Shown piece by piece: positions 36,604 through 45,966 of a stretch of 64,000 nucleotides of DNA (its first letter is position 1; the number at the start of each line of letters is the position of its first letter). A program made the position numbers and the translations under genes. The DNA comes from Paraglaciecola sp. L3A3. GTDB taxonomy: Bacteria; Pseudomonadota; Gammaproteobacteria; Enterobacterales; Alteromonadaceae. The stretch spans positions 1,781,501-1,845,500 of the forward strand of contig NZ_CP047023.1 of NCBI RefSeq assembly GCF_009796765.1. The letters run 5' to 3'. The notes beneath the pieces are model-generated. The model was given only the letters and a program-made list of their open reading frames with translations, did not search any database and was not told where the DNA came from.

Positions 36604-37119
36604 TTATAAACTACGTTTTAGTATCATTCTAGAACTTAATACAACCACTAATATCGCTGAATATATAGCAAAAACAATTATCATCCATTGCGGCATACTC
36701 ATATCTAAAAGCGACCAATTAATATCACCACAATCACCTGTTGCGGCAAATATGTTGGGTAACCATTCATGCAAAGGAGCCCATGATGGGAAGTTAGGAA
36801 CAATTTCGCAAGTGGCAAAAAAAGGATTAGTTGCCGTTTGGATATCAACATGTTCGATGGCAATAAATAAGCCCCAAATTGCAGATACTCCCCAACTGAC
36901 AAAACCCATTATTCTGGTGAATAAGTTATTGATTAACATTGCAGGTAAAGCAGAAAACATGATGCCAAATACAGCTGTTCTCTGATAAATACACATAATG
37001 CAGGGCAATAATTCTAAACCATATTGAAAGTATAAGGCTGCAAGTTCAAGAACTAGGGCAGAAAGAAATAATCCGCCCCAAGCTTTGGGATTATCAGCTA
37101 GATTTTTTAATAACAACAT
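36604..37119 (-). CDS. dsbB: Disulfide bond formation protein DsbB
   Basis: A 171-residue inner-membrane protein with four membrane helices that re-oxidises DsbA and passes electrons to quinone. The first redox pair is C40-x-x-C43 (LPCIMCIYQR), and the second periplasmic pair is C104 and C130 (FATCEIVPNFP, TGDCGDI). QR after the first pair is the quinone-site Arg region. It starts one base after the nhaB stop, in the conserved nhaB-dsbB pair. Confidence 0.95.
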   Translation of the reverse strand: MLLLKNLADNPKAWGGLFLSALVLELAALYFQYGLELLPCIMCIYQRTAVFGIMFSALPAMLINNLFTRIMGFVSWGVSAIWGLFIAIEHVDIQTATNPFFATCEIVPNFPSWAPLHEWLPNIFAATGDCGDINWSLLDMSMPQWMIIVFAIYSAILVVVLSSRMILKRSL

Positions 37120-37120
37120 A

Positions 37121-38713
37121 TTAATGAGCTACAGGGATATTGTCTGCTGCGGCAGCAGCCGCGGCTGAGTGATGTTCAATTAAATGGATGTCATATAGCC
37201 AACTAGTTAAATCAATCAAACCTAAGTAGGTTGCAGCTAAGCCTGTCAGTGTCAGTACTATGGTATACGGTAAAGCCATGTAAACCATAGTGCCGTATGA
37301 CAACCTAAGTAAAGGTGCAATAGCAGATGTTAATAAGAACAAAAATGCCGCTTGGCCATTAGGGGTTGCGACACTAGGTAAGTTAGTACCTGTGTTGATA
37401 GCCACTGCCAATAAATCAAATTGGTCACGAGTGATGGCACCGCTATTTAAAGCCGCAGTGACTTCTGTGATGTAAACCGAACCGACAAACACATTATCAC
37501 TGACCATGGAAAGTAATCCATTGGCCAAATAGAACATTACTAATTGTGTTTTACCCTCAAAAGTTAATACCCAAGAAATAACAGGAGTAAACAAGCCTTG
37601 ATCTATGATCACCGCTACTACACCAAAAAAGACGCATAACAAAGCAGTAAAAGGCAGAGCCTCTTCAAAGGCTTTACCAATAGAGTGTTCATCGATAACA
37701 CCACTCATGCTAGTAGCTAAAACTATAATCGATAAACCAATTAAACCTACTGCTGCAAAGTGCCCAGCTAATCCAACCACTAACCAAATTGCAATTAACC
37801 CTTGGATCGTTAATCTTGTTTTATCTTGTAAGGTTAAATTAGCATCCACGTGTTTGCTGTAATCAGTTAAAATCTCTCTAACAATAGGCGGTAATTCTGC
37901 GCCATAAGTAAACAGTTTAAATTTTTCTACAACAAAGGTTGTTGTTAAACCTGCAATAAATACCGGAATGGTGATAGGTGACATTCGAACAAAAAATTCA
38001 ACAAAATCCCAACCTGCTTTATCGGCAATAATAAGGTTTTGTGGCTCACCCACCATAGTCATTACACCACCTAGGGCTGTACCAATACCGGCATGCATCA
38101 TTAAATTACGTAAAAATGCTCTGAAAGATTCTAAGTCTTGACGACTTGGGCTAGGTACTTCTTCGTCATGTGAATGGTCATGGTCCGCTTGGAAGTCTTT
38201 TCCTGACGCGACTTTGTGGTAAATAGAATAGAAACCTAAGCCCACAGTAATAATGACTGCAACAACAGTTAATGCATCAAGGAATGCAGATAAAAATGCT
38301 GATGAGGCTGCAAATGCGATAGATAGTGCGATTTTATTTTTAAGTTTTAACACTAATTTAGTAAATAAATAAAGAAGTAACTCCTTCATAAAATAAATAC
38401 CGGCTACCATAAACACTAAGAGTAAAATAACTTCTATATTCACTACCATTTCGTGTTTCATATGTTCTGGACTTGTCATACCGATAAATAAGGCTTCCAT
38501 CAGTAATAAGCCACCCGGCTGTAATGGATAACATTTTAATGCCATTGCAAGAGTGAAAATAAACTCTACTACTAGTGCCCATCCAGCTATATAAGGATTA
38601 TAAATAAACAACAAAGGATTAATAATAAGAAAAGTAATGATAGCTTGTTTGTACCAAGTTGGCGCTTTTCCTAAAAAATTTGCTGCGACAGCTCGAGGGA
38701 TAGACATTTGCAT
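37121..38713 (-). CDS. nhaB: Na+/H+ antiporter NhaB
   Basis: NhaB of about 530 residues, a multi-helix sodium/proton antiporter. I chose the ATG at 38713, eight to nine bases after AAGGA, over a GTG further upstream. [28 protein letters not shown] and [21 protein letters not shown] are typical NhaB segments. It is divergent from fadR and coupled to dsbB, the same arrangement as in E. coli. Confidence 0.95.
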   Translation of the reverse strand: MQMSIPRAVAANFLGKAPTWYKQAIITFLIINPLLFIYNPYIAGWALVVEFIFTLAMALKCYPLQPGGLLLMEALFIGMTSPEHMKHEMVVNIEVILLLVFMVAGIYFMKELLLYLFTKLVLKLKNKIALSIAFAASSAFLSAFLDALTVVAVIITVGLGFYSIYHKVASGKDFQADHDHSHDEEVPSPSRQDLESFRAFLRNLMMHAGIGTALGGVMTMVGEPQNLIIADKAGWDFVEFFVRMSPITIPVFIAGLTTTFVVEKFKLFTYGAELPPIVREILTDYSKHVDANLTLQDKTRLTIQGLIAIWLVVGLAGHFAAVGLIGLSIIVLATSMSGVIDEHSIGKAFEEALPFTALLCVFFGVVAVIIDQGLFTPVISWVLTFEGKTQLVMFYLANGLLSMVSDNVFVGSVYITEVTAALNSGAITRDQFDLLAVAINTGTNLPSVATPNGQAAFLFLLTSAIAPLLRLSYGTMVYMALPYTIVLTLTGLAATYLGLIDLTSWLYDIHLIEHHSAAAAAAADNIPVAH

Positions 38714-38883
38714 TATTATGGTTCCTTGCAACACAATATTATATTATGAAACTATTTAGTTTCTCAGTGTAAACAAAATTTGTCTTAAAATCCCATACTT
38801 AGATGATAATTTGTTAAAAATTAACTGGCCTTTAAGTAAGAATTGACTACAAAGTTAAAGTTTCATTGTTACCTACAATTATC

Positions 38884-38900
38884 ATCTGGTACAATCAGTT
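38884..38900. promoter_or_regulatory. Candidate FadR operator between nhaB and fadR
   Basis: ATCTGGTACAATCAGTT matches the FadR consensus AACTGGTCTGACCAGTT at 12 of 17 positions and starts like the strong E. coli fadBA site. It lies 42 bases before the fadR ATG, so FadR could repress its own gene. An effect on nhaB is also possible. Confidence 0.6.
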
Positions 38901-38941
38901 TCGAATATTCAAAATAACAATTATAACGAAGTGAGTTGTTG

Positions 38942-39652
38942 ATGATATATAAGGCCCAAAGTCCAGCAGGTTTCGCTGAAGAATATATAGTTGAATCGAT
39001 TTGGAGTGGACGTTTTCCTCCAGGTACCATTTTACCTGCAGAACGCGAGTTATCTGAGTTGATTGGCGTTACACGTACAACGTTACGGGAAGTGTTACAA
39101 CGGCTAGCCCGTGATGGTTGGTTAACTATTCAGCATGGTAAGCCCACTAAAGTAAATAACTTTTGGGAAACATCTGGCCTTAACATTTTAGAAACTTTAG
39201 CTCGTTTGGATGAAGACGGCATTTCTGAACTTGTCGATCATCTTTTAGCTGCTCGCACTAATTTAAGCGCGGTATTTATTCGTGGTGCCATTCATACTAA
39301 TCAGCAAAAATGTGTAGAAATTTTGAATGCTTATCTAGAGCTTTCTGATGATCCACAAGTATTTGCTGATTCAGATTATCAACTGCATCATGATTTGGCT
39401 TTTGCTTCAGGTAATCCTGTTTATGTGTTAATGATGAATGGCTTTAGAGGGTTATATTCGCGAATTGGTGGTTATTATTTTTCAATTGAAAAATCTCGCG
39501 ATTTGACTCGAGAATATTACAAAAATTTATTAACTCTTGCAGAAACAGGTGATTATAAACAAGTACCACTTACTATCAGAGAATATGGTCTTGAAAGTGG
39601 AAAAATTTGGCAAGAAATCCGCGACGATATCCCCAAAGGTATAGTCGACTAA
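38942..39652 (+). CDS. fadR: Fatty acid metabolism regulator FadR
   Basis: FadR of 236 residues, a GntR-type winged-helix regulator that represses fatty-acid degradation and activates unsaturated fatty-acid synthesis, released by long-chain acyl-CoA. I chose the ATG at 38942 after two TTG codons; GAAGTGAG lies upstream. The HTH is [30 protein letters not shown] (about 32-61), and the C-terminal acyl-CoA domain includes [23 protein letters not shown]. The two candidate FadR operators in this window match its expected targets. Confidence 0.96.
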   Translation: MIYKAQSPAGFAEEYIVESIWSGRFPPGTILPAERELSELIGVTRTTLREVLQRLARDGWLTIQHGKPTKVNNFWETSGLNILETLARLDEDGISELVDHLLAARTNLSAVFIRGAIHTNQQKCVEILNAYLELSDDPQVFADSDYQLHHDLAFASGNPVYVLMMNGFRGLYSRIGGYYFSIEKSRDLTREYYKNLLTLAETGDYKQVPLTIREYGLESGKIWQEIRDDIPKGIVD

Positions 39653-39831
39653 CTAGTTACATATCATTTACCATTCGTTATATTTTTCATTTTATGGCTC
39701 AATTAAGTGGGCCATTCCTCTTTAAAAATCAAATTTCATTAGTTCTATGTTAAACAGTATTAATTAAATATTACTGGGTTAGGGTATAGTGAACAAAAAT
39801 CTTAATTGTCATTCTATTTAAAAGGTGAATA

Positions 39832-40224
39832 ATGAAAAAATTACTTATTATATTAATAACTTATTTAGGAGTTTGTTTTATGGCTAATGCTGAACAGAAT
39901 AAAATTGAAGCCGGTGGTTTTGTACATTCCGTCTATTTTTGGCTTAATAACCCAGAAAATGCAGCAGAACGTAAAGAATTTGAACATCACTTAACCAAAT
40001 TTATTAATTCTTCTAAGTATGTAAAAAGTAAACATATTGGAACTAAAGCTGCATCTGATAGAGATGTAGTGGATAGTAGTTATGATTACACTTTAGTGGT
40101 TACTTTTACTAACAAAGCCGCTCAAGACCTTTATCAAAGTGAAGATGTACATTTAACTTTTATCAAAGATGCTGCTCATCTATGGGGAAAAGTGGTGGTG
40201 TATGATTCACAAAGTATTCTTTAA
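39832..40224 (+). CDS. Secreted Dabb (stress-responsive A/B barrel) protein
   Basis: A 130-residue protein with a signal peptide (about residues 1-20, ending MANA) and a Dabb domain: FVHSVYFWLNNPENAAERKEFEHHL and YDYTLVVTFTNKAAQDLYQSEDVH. Dabb proteins form small dimeric barrels and some are enzymes or stress proteins. An exported version is less usual. The function here is unknown. Confidence 0.8.
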   Translation: MKKLLIILITYLGVCFMANAEQNKIEAGGFVHSVYFWLNNPENAAERKEFEHHLTKFINSSKYVKSKHIGTKAASDRDVVDSSYDYTLVVTFTNKAAQDLYQSEDVHLTFIKDAAHLWGKVVVYDSQSIL

Positions 40225-40245
40225 TTCAGAGTGTTTTAAAAATAA

Positions 40246-40626
40246 ATGAAAGTGTGGAGAGTAATACATAAAGCACCCGTTCGTGTTATTCGCATTAAGA
40301 AGCTTAAGGTTAAAATTAACCTTAAGCGTCAAATGTTGCTGATTAAACGTGCGCTTCGTCAGGAAACTGATGAAACTAAATCTATGCTTAAAACTTATCG
40401 GAAATACTCACAAGGGCAAGCTTCAAAAGAAGAAATGATTGAAGCCAATGCTCAATTTTTTGATGTGATTAAAGGTGTGGGTATTGGTATATTTGCGGTT
40501 TTGCCCTTTGCTCCTATTACTATCCCATTGGCAATTAAACTAGGCAGAATGGTCGGAGTTGAAATATTACCCAGTTCTTTTTCTACAAATAAAGACGCAG
40601 TGACAATTGAATATACTAAAGACTAA
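40246..40626 (+). CDS. LETM1-like domain protein
   Basis: A 126-residue basic protein. The central QETDETKSMLKTYRKYSQGQ and the hydrophobic GVGIGIFAVLPFAPITIPLAIKLGRMVGVEILPSSF resemble the LETM1-related domain also found in bacterial proteins. One membrane segment is likely near residues 82-105. It starts 22 bases after the Dabb gene, so they are probably co-transcribed. The role is not known. Confidence 0.7.
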   Translation: MKVWRVIHKAPVRVIRIKKLKVKINLKRQMLLIKRALRQETDETKSMLKTYRKYSQGQASKEEMIEANAQFFDVIKGVGIGIFAVLPFAPITIPLAIKLGRMVGVEILPSSFSTNKDAVTIEYTKD

Positions 40627-40704
40627 TTTTTATACTATATTTTGTGTAAGATATTGCTAAATTAATAGTAAATACGATCAATTTGACCATTTAAGCGATG
40701 AGTT

Positions 40705-42159
40705 GTGTTAAGTAAACAAAATAATACCAGTTACACAATGTCAGTCGATCTATTGATCAAGGCTATTAGTGGGCAAAATCCTCATAGCCCTTCTTTGTAC
40801 GATCATGCCAAAGATTATTTTAAAAATGCTGAGAAAAATGCAACCAAACTTAAATTAATTTCTGATCAGATTGATAAATTATACAATCGATCTGAGTATT
40901 TTGTCAAAGCTAATGCTAAAAACCATTCTTTGCAGATTGAAAAACTAAAAAACGATTTAAACCAAGAGCGTATTCGTCAACAAGCTTGTAGATTAGACCG
41001 ATTAAACAAAGCCATAACAATATGTATGCATATACTTTCTTTATCAGAAGGTGACAATTACGAGCAAACACAGTATAAAAGTGGCAAATTTTTAACCACT
41101 ATAGCGCTCTTTTCTCCAGGCGAAGGTAAACAATTAGCTGAAATTCATCAGACTCTTAAACCCGCATACAAAACTGTTTTAAGTTTAAGAATGTTAGATA
41201 AGTTAATGTTAGATGGCACCATTCAAAATCCCTATATACTGAAAGAATATGATGTTAAACAACGTTATGTGCCTGAGGCTGCTAATCATATTTGTTATAC
41301 CCAAGCCGTACTTATGCCCATTATGCTTGCTGCTATTTTCCAAGATATTGGATTTCAACACCCTAAACTAGCGACAATCTTGGCTGGAGAAGAAGATGAC
41401 AAAGACAGGTTTCGCTTATTAAATAAAGATGAGCGGCAACAAATGTTAGACATGAATTATCAATATACAATTGATTATTTAAAACATGGTTTAGGTTGCC
41501 AACTCAGTCCAATAGCAGAAAAACAACAAGCAAGCGCTTTTTCTGAAGCTGAACAAGAACGTTTAGATTTTCAAATATCATTAGTGGAAGGTGCTAATTT
41601 CAGCAAACTCGGCACCAGTGAAATTATTAAAATACCGCAAAAATATTCATCCGTTATTTTTTCTACAAAAGAAAATTTCAGCAAAAAATCTTGGACCAAT
41701 GCTTCTATTCTTGTTGCTCAATTAGCAGTCAAAAAACAAATAAGTAGTCAGCTCGCAAAAGTATTTGTCAGTATTGTTGGCCAATTTCCCCTTGGTTACG
41801 GTATTGTATATATCCCGAATGACGTATTCGGCAATGAGATTGAACAATATGAATATGCCATTGTCACCGAACTTAACCCTAAACAGTCGGAACAGCCGAT
41901 TTGCCTACCCGTAAGCAAGAACCTAGTCTTTACAGAGTTTTGTATAAATGAAGAAATTGAAAAAGATCGGAATATGCATTTTCATAAAGCACGAAAAAAG
42001 CTAGAAAACAGATCTCAAAAACCGGTGTCCGAAATTTCGCAAAAATTAGAGCATGCTTTTATACCGGAACATATTGATGAACCGCCCCCTTTTTATTGGG
42101 AGCCTCATAAATATTTTTGTGTACTAGGAAATCAAAATTTATGGAATATAAAAGCATAG
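40705..42159 (+). CDS. Unknown protein with degenerate HD-GYP-like region
   Basis: A 484-residue soluble protein, starting at GTG (or an in-frame ATG 12 codons on). No family is recognised with certainty. Residues about 45-95 are charged and probably coiled-coil. Residues about 195-260 read HICYTQAVLMPIMLAAIFQDIG...LLNKDERQQMLDMNYQYTIDYL, and about 345-400 read LAKVFVSIVGQFPLGYGIVYIPNDVFG. These echo the HD-GYP fold (HDIG, then LT..E, then the G.YP.G ending), but the HD pair is QD here. A catalytically dead HD-GYP relative is possible. Confidence 0.55.
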   Translation: MLSKQNNTSYTMSVDLLIKAISGQNPHSPSLYDHAKDYFKNAEKNATKLKLISDQIDKLYNRSEYFVKANAKNHSLQIEKLKNDLNQERIRQQACRLDRLNKAITICMHILSLSEGDNYEQTQYKSGKFLTTIALFSPGEGKQLAEIHQTLKPAYKTVLSLRMLDKLMLDGTIQNPYILKEYDVKQRYVPEAANHICYTQAVLMPIMLAAIFQDIGFQHPKLATILAGEEDDKDRFRLLNKDERQQMLDMNYQYTIDYLKHGLGCQLSPIAEKQQASAFSEAEQERLDFQISLVEGANFSKLGTSEIIKIPQKYSSVIFSTKENFSKKSWTNASILVAQLAVKKQISSQLAKVFVSIVGQFPLGYGIVYIPNDVFGNEIEQYEYAIVTELNPKQSEQPICLPVSKNLVFTEFCINEEIEKDRNMHFHKARKKLENRSQKPVSEISQKLEHAFIPEHIDEPPPFYWEPHKYFCVLGNQNLWNIKA

Positions 42160-42227
42160 TTATGCGTTCTGTTGGCGTTTCTACCTCCTCAGAGTTAATA
42201 AAATTTAGAAAATGTAGTTAATTAAAT

Positions 42228-43037
42228 ATGAACAATGAGGCCTGGCTACGTATCGGTAGCTTTATCAGCGTACTGCTGATCATGATGATTTGGGAAGCTT
42301 TGCGGCCCAATCGTATTTCTCCTGTGGCGAATACTAAACGTTGGTTAACTAATTTCTTTCTGGTTTTTTGTGGTGCCCTTGTTGGACGAGTCATGGTTCC
42401 AGCCGGTTTGGCTGTGGCAGCTATTTATGCCCAGCAGCAAAACTTTGGCTTATTTAATCTTATCAATTTACCTCCTTGGTTGGCTATCTTGCTGGCTGTG
42501 ATCATGCTTGATTGTTTGATTTATTGGCAGCATAGGGTATTTCATATTGTGCCAATGTTATGGCGCTTACACAGAGTGCATCATGCTGACCCCCATTTAG
42601 ATGCTTCTACCGGCTTACGCTTTCATCCACTAGAAATAGCCTTGAGTTTAGTGGTTAAAGCAGCGGGAATTCTACTTTTGGGTATACCCATTGAAGCCAT
42701 TTTGTTGTTCGAAATTTTATTAAATGCCAGTGCTATTTTTAATCACAGTAATATCAAGTTACCCAGCTGGCTTGAATGGCCGCTACGTAAATTGATAGTG
42801 ACACAAGCCATGCATCGCATACATCATAGTCAGGTTGTGGTAGAAACCAATAGTAACTACGGATTTTGTTTATCCATTTGGGATCGTCTATTTGCTAGTT
42901 ATACCCAGCAAGCAAAGGCAGGAGATCAAGGGTTAGTGTTAGGATTAAAAGAATATTCCGAGGCAGTTAACAACACTGGGATTGCTACTGTGTTATTGAT
43001 ACCTTTTCGCGACCCTGCTAACCGGAAAGATCCTTAG
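42228..43037 (+). CDS. Sterol desaturase/fatty acid hydroxylase family membrane protein
   Basis: A 269-residue membrane protein with the di-iron histidine boxes of the family: HRVFH, HRVHHADPHLD, NHSN and HRIHHSQ. Four or so membrane helices surround them. It would hydroxylate or desaturate a lipid. Sterols are unlikely substrates in this type of organism, so membrane lipids or ornithine lipids are more plausible. Its 3' end overlaps the convergent ynjF-like gene by 20 bases. Confidence 0.87.
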   Translation: MNNEAWLRIGSFISVLLIMMIWEALRPNRISPVANTKRWLTNFFLVFCGALVGRVMVPAGLAVAAIYAQQQNFGLFNLINLPPWLAILLAVIMLDCLIYWQHRVFHIVPMLWRLHRVHHADPHLDASTGLRFHPLEIALSLVVKAAGILLLGIPIEAILLFEILLNASAIFNHSNIKLPSWLEWPLRKLIVTQAMHRIHHSQVVVETNSNYGFCLSIWDRLFASYTQQAKAGDQGLVLGLKEYSEAVNNTGIATVLLIPFRDPANRKDP

Positions 43038-43653
43038 GTTTTATTGTGGCGATTAGGGTGTTGTATCCCATCCATATACGAATAATAGCGGTTAACCAAC
43101 ATATAGCAGCAAATATACTAGCAATGAGTACAAATTGGCTGGGAAACAAGCAAAATAAACACAATACTAAAATGGTTTCGAAACCCTCAGCTAGGCCGCC
43201 CATATAATGCAAACTTTTCTGCGGGTATTTAGGGCTGTCGATATTATGTTTACTGGCCATAATAGCAAAAGCTAAAAAACTCCCGCCTGTGGCCATGAAT
43301 GACAACATCAAAAAACTGCCAGCAATGGCATTTTGTTCTGGGGCAGCACATATAAAGGCAAAAACGATAGCCGAGTAAAAAATAAAATCCAAAGTAATAT
43401 CTAAAAAACCACCTGCGTCTGTGGGTGAAGTCTCTCTTGCTATCGCCCCATCTAATCCGTCGCCTAGACGATTTAATAAGATTAAACACAAAGCCAAAAT
43501 ATACTGCTCAAAAATAATCGCTGGCACCGCCAATATGCCAATAATAAAGCCTATTAAGGTGACAGCATCGGCGTTAACACCACATTTAATTAATTGTTTA
43601 GCTGCACCGCATAATGGCTTTTTTAATAATTTATTTAATAGGGGATCTATCAT
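43018..43653 (-). CDS. ynjF: CDP-alcohol phosphatidyltransferase-family protein (YnjF-like)
   Basis: A 211-residue membrane protein with the CDP-alcohol phosphotransferase motif at 65-89: D65..D68-G-x2-A-R...G81...D85...D89. The usual linker between AR and the Gly is one residue shorter here. Five or six hydrophobic segments follow. It would transfer a phospho-alcohol group from a CDP-activated donor; the product is unknown. It overlaps the ABC ATPase gene by four bases, as ynjF follows ynjBCD in E. coli, so it is the last gene of the uptake operon. Confidence 0.85.
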   Translation of the reverse strand: MIDPLLNKLLKKPLCGAAKQLIKCGVNADAVTLIGFIIGILAVPAIIFEQYILALCLILLNRLGDGLDGAIARETSPTDAGGFLDITLDFIFYSAIVFAFICAAPEQNAIAGSFLMLSFMATGGSFLAFAIMASKHNIDSPKYPQKSLHYMGGLAEGFETILVLCLFCLFPSQFVLIASIFAAICWLTAIIRIWMGYNTLIATIKPKDLSG

Positions 43654-44333
43654 GCTTTACCTTGTTTATTGTCATCAGCAGTAAAAAAATCGGCTAAATT
43701 CAAATGTTGCGCTTGGGAGGGTAAGTGATCAAGATCGTGGCTGACCATAATACTAGGTACACCTCGACTTTGCAGTTGGTTAAATGCCCACTGACTGACT
43801 TGCTCACTGGTTTTAGGGTCAAGTGCTGCGAAGGGTTCATCCATTAACAATGCGTGTGGCTCATTGGCTAGGGCTCTAATTAGACCCACTCTAGAGCGTT
43901 CCCCACCACTTAGTTGCTCAGAATAATGCTGGGCGAGATAAGCTAAATCAATATTCTCTAACATAGTTGTAGCTAGCTCACGACGCTGTTGTCTATTAAG
44001 TGTTTTGCCGTTTTGGCCTTTTGTATTGTGGGGCAAGGCAAAACAGATATTGTCTAATACAGTCAAATGAGGAAATAAATGCACATCTTGCATTAATAAA
44101 CCTATGCGTCTTTGTTCTATATTCAGCGAATTTAAAGGGGTACCATTCAGGCTAATATCACCGCTTATTTGCGCGTGCTCGATTTTATCCCCAAGTAACC
44201 AATGTAAAAATGTCGACTTGCCCATGCCACTGGGTCCAGTGACCACCAGAAGTTCACCAGCAGCAAGGCTGATCTTGGGTAAGGTTATATGACCATCTTT
44301 AATCTTTATCTGGCAATTATTGATGTGTAGCAT
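43650..44333 (-). CDS. ynjD: ABC transporter ATP-binding protein (YnjD-like)
   Basis: An ABC ATPase of 227 residues from the ATG at 44333, which has AGGAAG upstream; a longer start lacks this. Walker A GPSGMGKST, Q-loop LLMQDVHLF, signature LSGGERSRVGL, Walker B ALLMDEPFAALD and the switch His in MVSHD are intact. It overlaps the permease gene by 17 bases. The YnjBCD system is an uncharacterised importer class related to thiamine and iron(III) transporters. The substrate is unknown. Confidence 0.9.
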   Translation of the reverse strand: MLHINNCQIKIKDGHITLPKISLAAGELLVVTGPSGMGKSTFLHWLLGDKIEHAQISGDISLNGTPLNSLNIEQRRIGLLMQDVHLFPHLTVLDNICFALPHNTKGQNGKTLNRQQRRELATTMLENIDLAYLAQHYSEQLSGGERSRVGLIRALANEPHALLMDEPFAALDPKTSEQVSQWAFNQLQSRGVPSIMVSHDLDHLPSQAQHLNLADFFTADDNKQGKA

Positions 44334-45966
44334 CAAAGCTTCCTCGTATCCGTTGAGCCAATATACTGGCAATTAAAAAGGCCAAAAAAGGTAATGTTGC
44401 CTGTATCAGCATATAGACTGCAGTAATACTTTGTTCATTGCCTGAGGCTATTGCTACAGCTTCCGTGGTAATAGTGGATATTCGGCCAGCGCCTATCATT
44501 AGGGTTGGGATATATTGAGCAATACTCACCGAAAACGCCAGAGCCAAGGCGCTAAGTAGGGCAGGACGCAATAACATAAAGCGCACTTGCCACCAAGATT
44601 GCCAATAGCTATAACCAAAGCTAGCTGCGACCAGCTCATAATGCCGATTTAAGCTTTGAAAAGGCCCCTTTAACACTAAATAACTATAAGCAAAGGTAAA
44701 AGGTAAATGGGACAGCACGATCCAAAAGGTATTGTAATCAGCTCCTACCTGGGTATGTATTATTTGCCAGCCATAAACCATACTTAACTGGGGTAATAAT
44801 ATGGCTAACAACCAAACATAATCGGGTAAATATCGGCGACTTTGTTTTTGTAGTTCAAGCGCCAACAAACTAATAGCGACCCCTAAAACGCTGCTCAATA
44901 AGGCAATATGTAAACTATTTAATAAAGGAGCTTGAAAAAAGAACCATTCATCTTGCCATAAGGTAAAAGACCAATTGATATTGCTCAAACTATTTTGACT
45001 GTTCCAACCTAGGGACCAGAGTATGAAGGTTAGCAAAATGGTCACAGTTAACACACTGAACAAGCCTAACCATGCGGTAAAGACATGGCTTAAACCGGCA
45101 ATTTTTAAAGGGTTGGCCATAACGGCTTGTGCTAATAAACCTCTAGTGATCAGCCACTCGTGTAGGTAAATGCTAAAAATTAATAAGCCCAGCATCACCA
45201 GTAATAATAGATTACCGATAAATGCGTAACTTTGCTGTGCTTCAGTAAAACCTGTTTGCCAGCTATATAACACCACAGCATAAAGCTCAGGAATATTAGG
45301 TCCTATGAGTAAACTGATATCCAAGACTGATAAGGTGTAAGCCATGGCGGCTAATAAAGCTAAACGACTTTGCTTTAACATAATGGGGAACACCAGTAAC
45401 CACCAACTGGTGATTTCGCTATATCCCAATGCTCGGCCCTGTAGTAACCAGTCTTTGATGGCTAATTGACGACCTAAGGCACTAAATATTAACAAAAAGA
45501 ATGGTACTTCTTTAATGCTAATAGCGAGTGTCATGGTGATCAGACTTTTTCTAGGAAGAGCTAACCATTCTGGAGCTGGAGCGTTAAATAAGCCCCAGAT
45601 ACTGCTCCATAACATCCCACCAGAGCTGAATAAATAAACTAACCCCAGTGCAACGGCTAAATGGGGTAGTGATAAAAGAGGGGCCAGACGTTGTTCTAAG
45701 GTTTGCCATTTAGGGTTAAAGCGATATTGGCTGTAGACCATGAAGGCGACATACAGGGCAATAAGCGGAGCCAACAAGGACAAAAGCAATGTGTCGAGTA
45801 CACTGGAAGCCAATCCTTTGTAGGTAAAAAAGTCTGTGACTTGCGTCCAAGATAGCTCTACCGCTGGCCATAAACCAATTATGACCCCGAATAAAGGCAT
45901 CCCTGCGACTAGCCCAACAATCAGCCAGGCCGTACTAAGGGTTAAGCGCCGTATCTTTGTTGCCAT
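44317..45966 (-). CDS. ynjC: ABC transporter permease, two fused halves (YnjC-like)
   Basis: A 549-residue inner-membrane permease with about 12 hydrophobic segments in two homologous halves. Each half has an EAA-like cytoplasmic loop (near RALGYSEITSWWLLVFPIMLKQS and AASFGYSYWQSWWQVRFMLLRPA), where the ATPase docks. Fused halves are typical of YnjC and of ThiP/FbpB-type importers. It overlaps ynjB by 25 bases and ynjD by 17, so translation is coupled. Confidence 0.9.
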   Translation of the reverse strand: MATKIRRLTLSTAWLIVGLVAGMPLFGVIIGLWPAVELSWTQVTDFFTYKGLASSVLDTLLLSLLAPLIALYVAFMVYSQYRFNPKWQTLEQRLAPLLSLPHLAVALGLVYLFSSGGMLWSSIWGLFNAPAPEWLALPRKSLITMTLAISIKEVPFFLLIFSALGRQLAIKDWLLQGRALGYSEITSWWLLVFPIMLKQSRLALLAAMAYTLSVLDISLLIGPNIPELYAVVLYSWQTGFTEAQQSYAFIGNLLLLVMLGLLIFSIYLHEWLITRGLLAQAVMANPLKIAGLSHVFTAWLGLFSVLTVTILLTFILWSLGWNSQNSLSNINWSFTLWQDEWFFFQAPLLNSLHIALLSSVLGVAISLLALELQKQSRRYLPDYVWLLAILLPQLSMVYGWQIIHTQVGADYNTFWIVLSHLPFTFAYSYLVLKGPFQSLNRHYELVAASFGYSYWQSWWQVRFMLLRPALLSALALAFSVSIAQYIPTLMIGAGRISTITTEAVAIASGNEQSITAVYMLIQATLPFLAFLIASILAQRIRGSFDATHQ

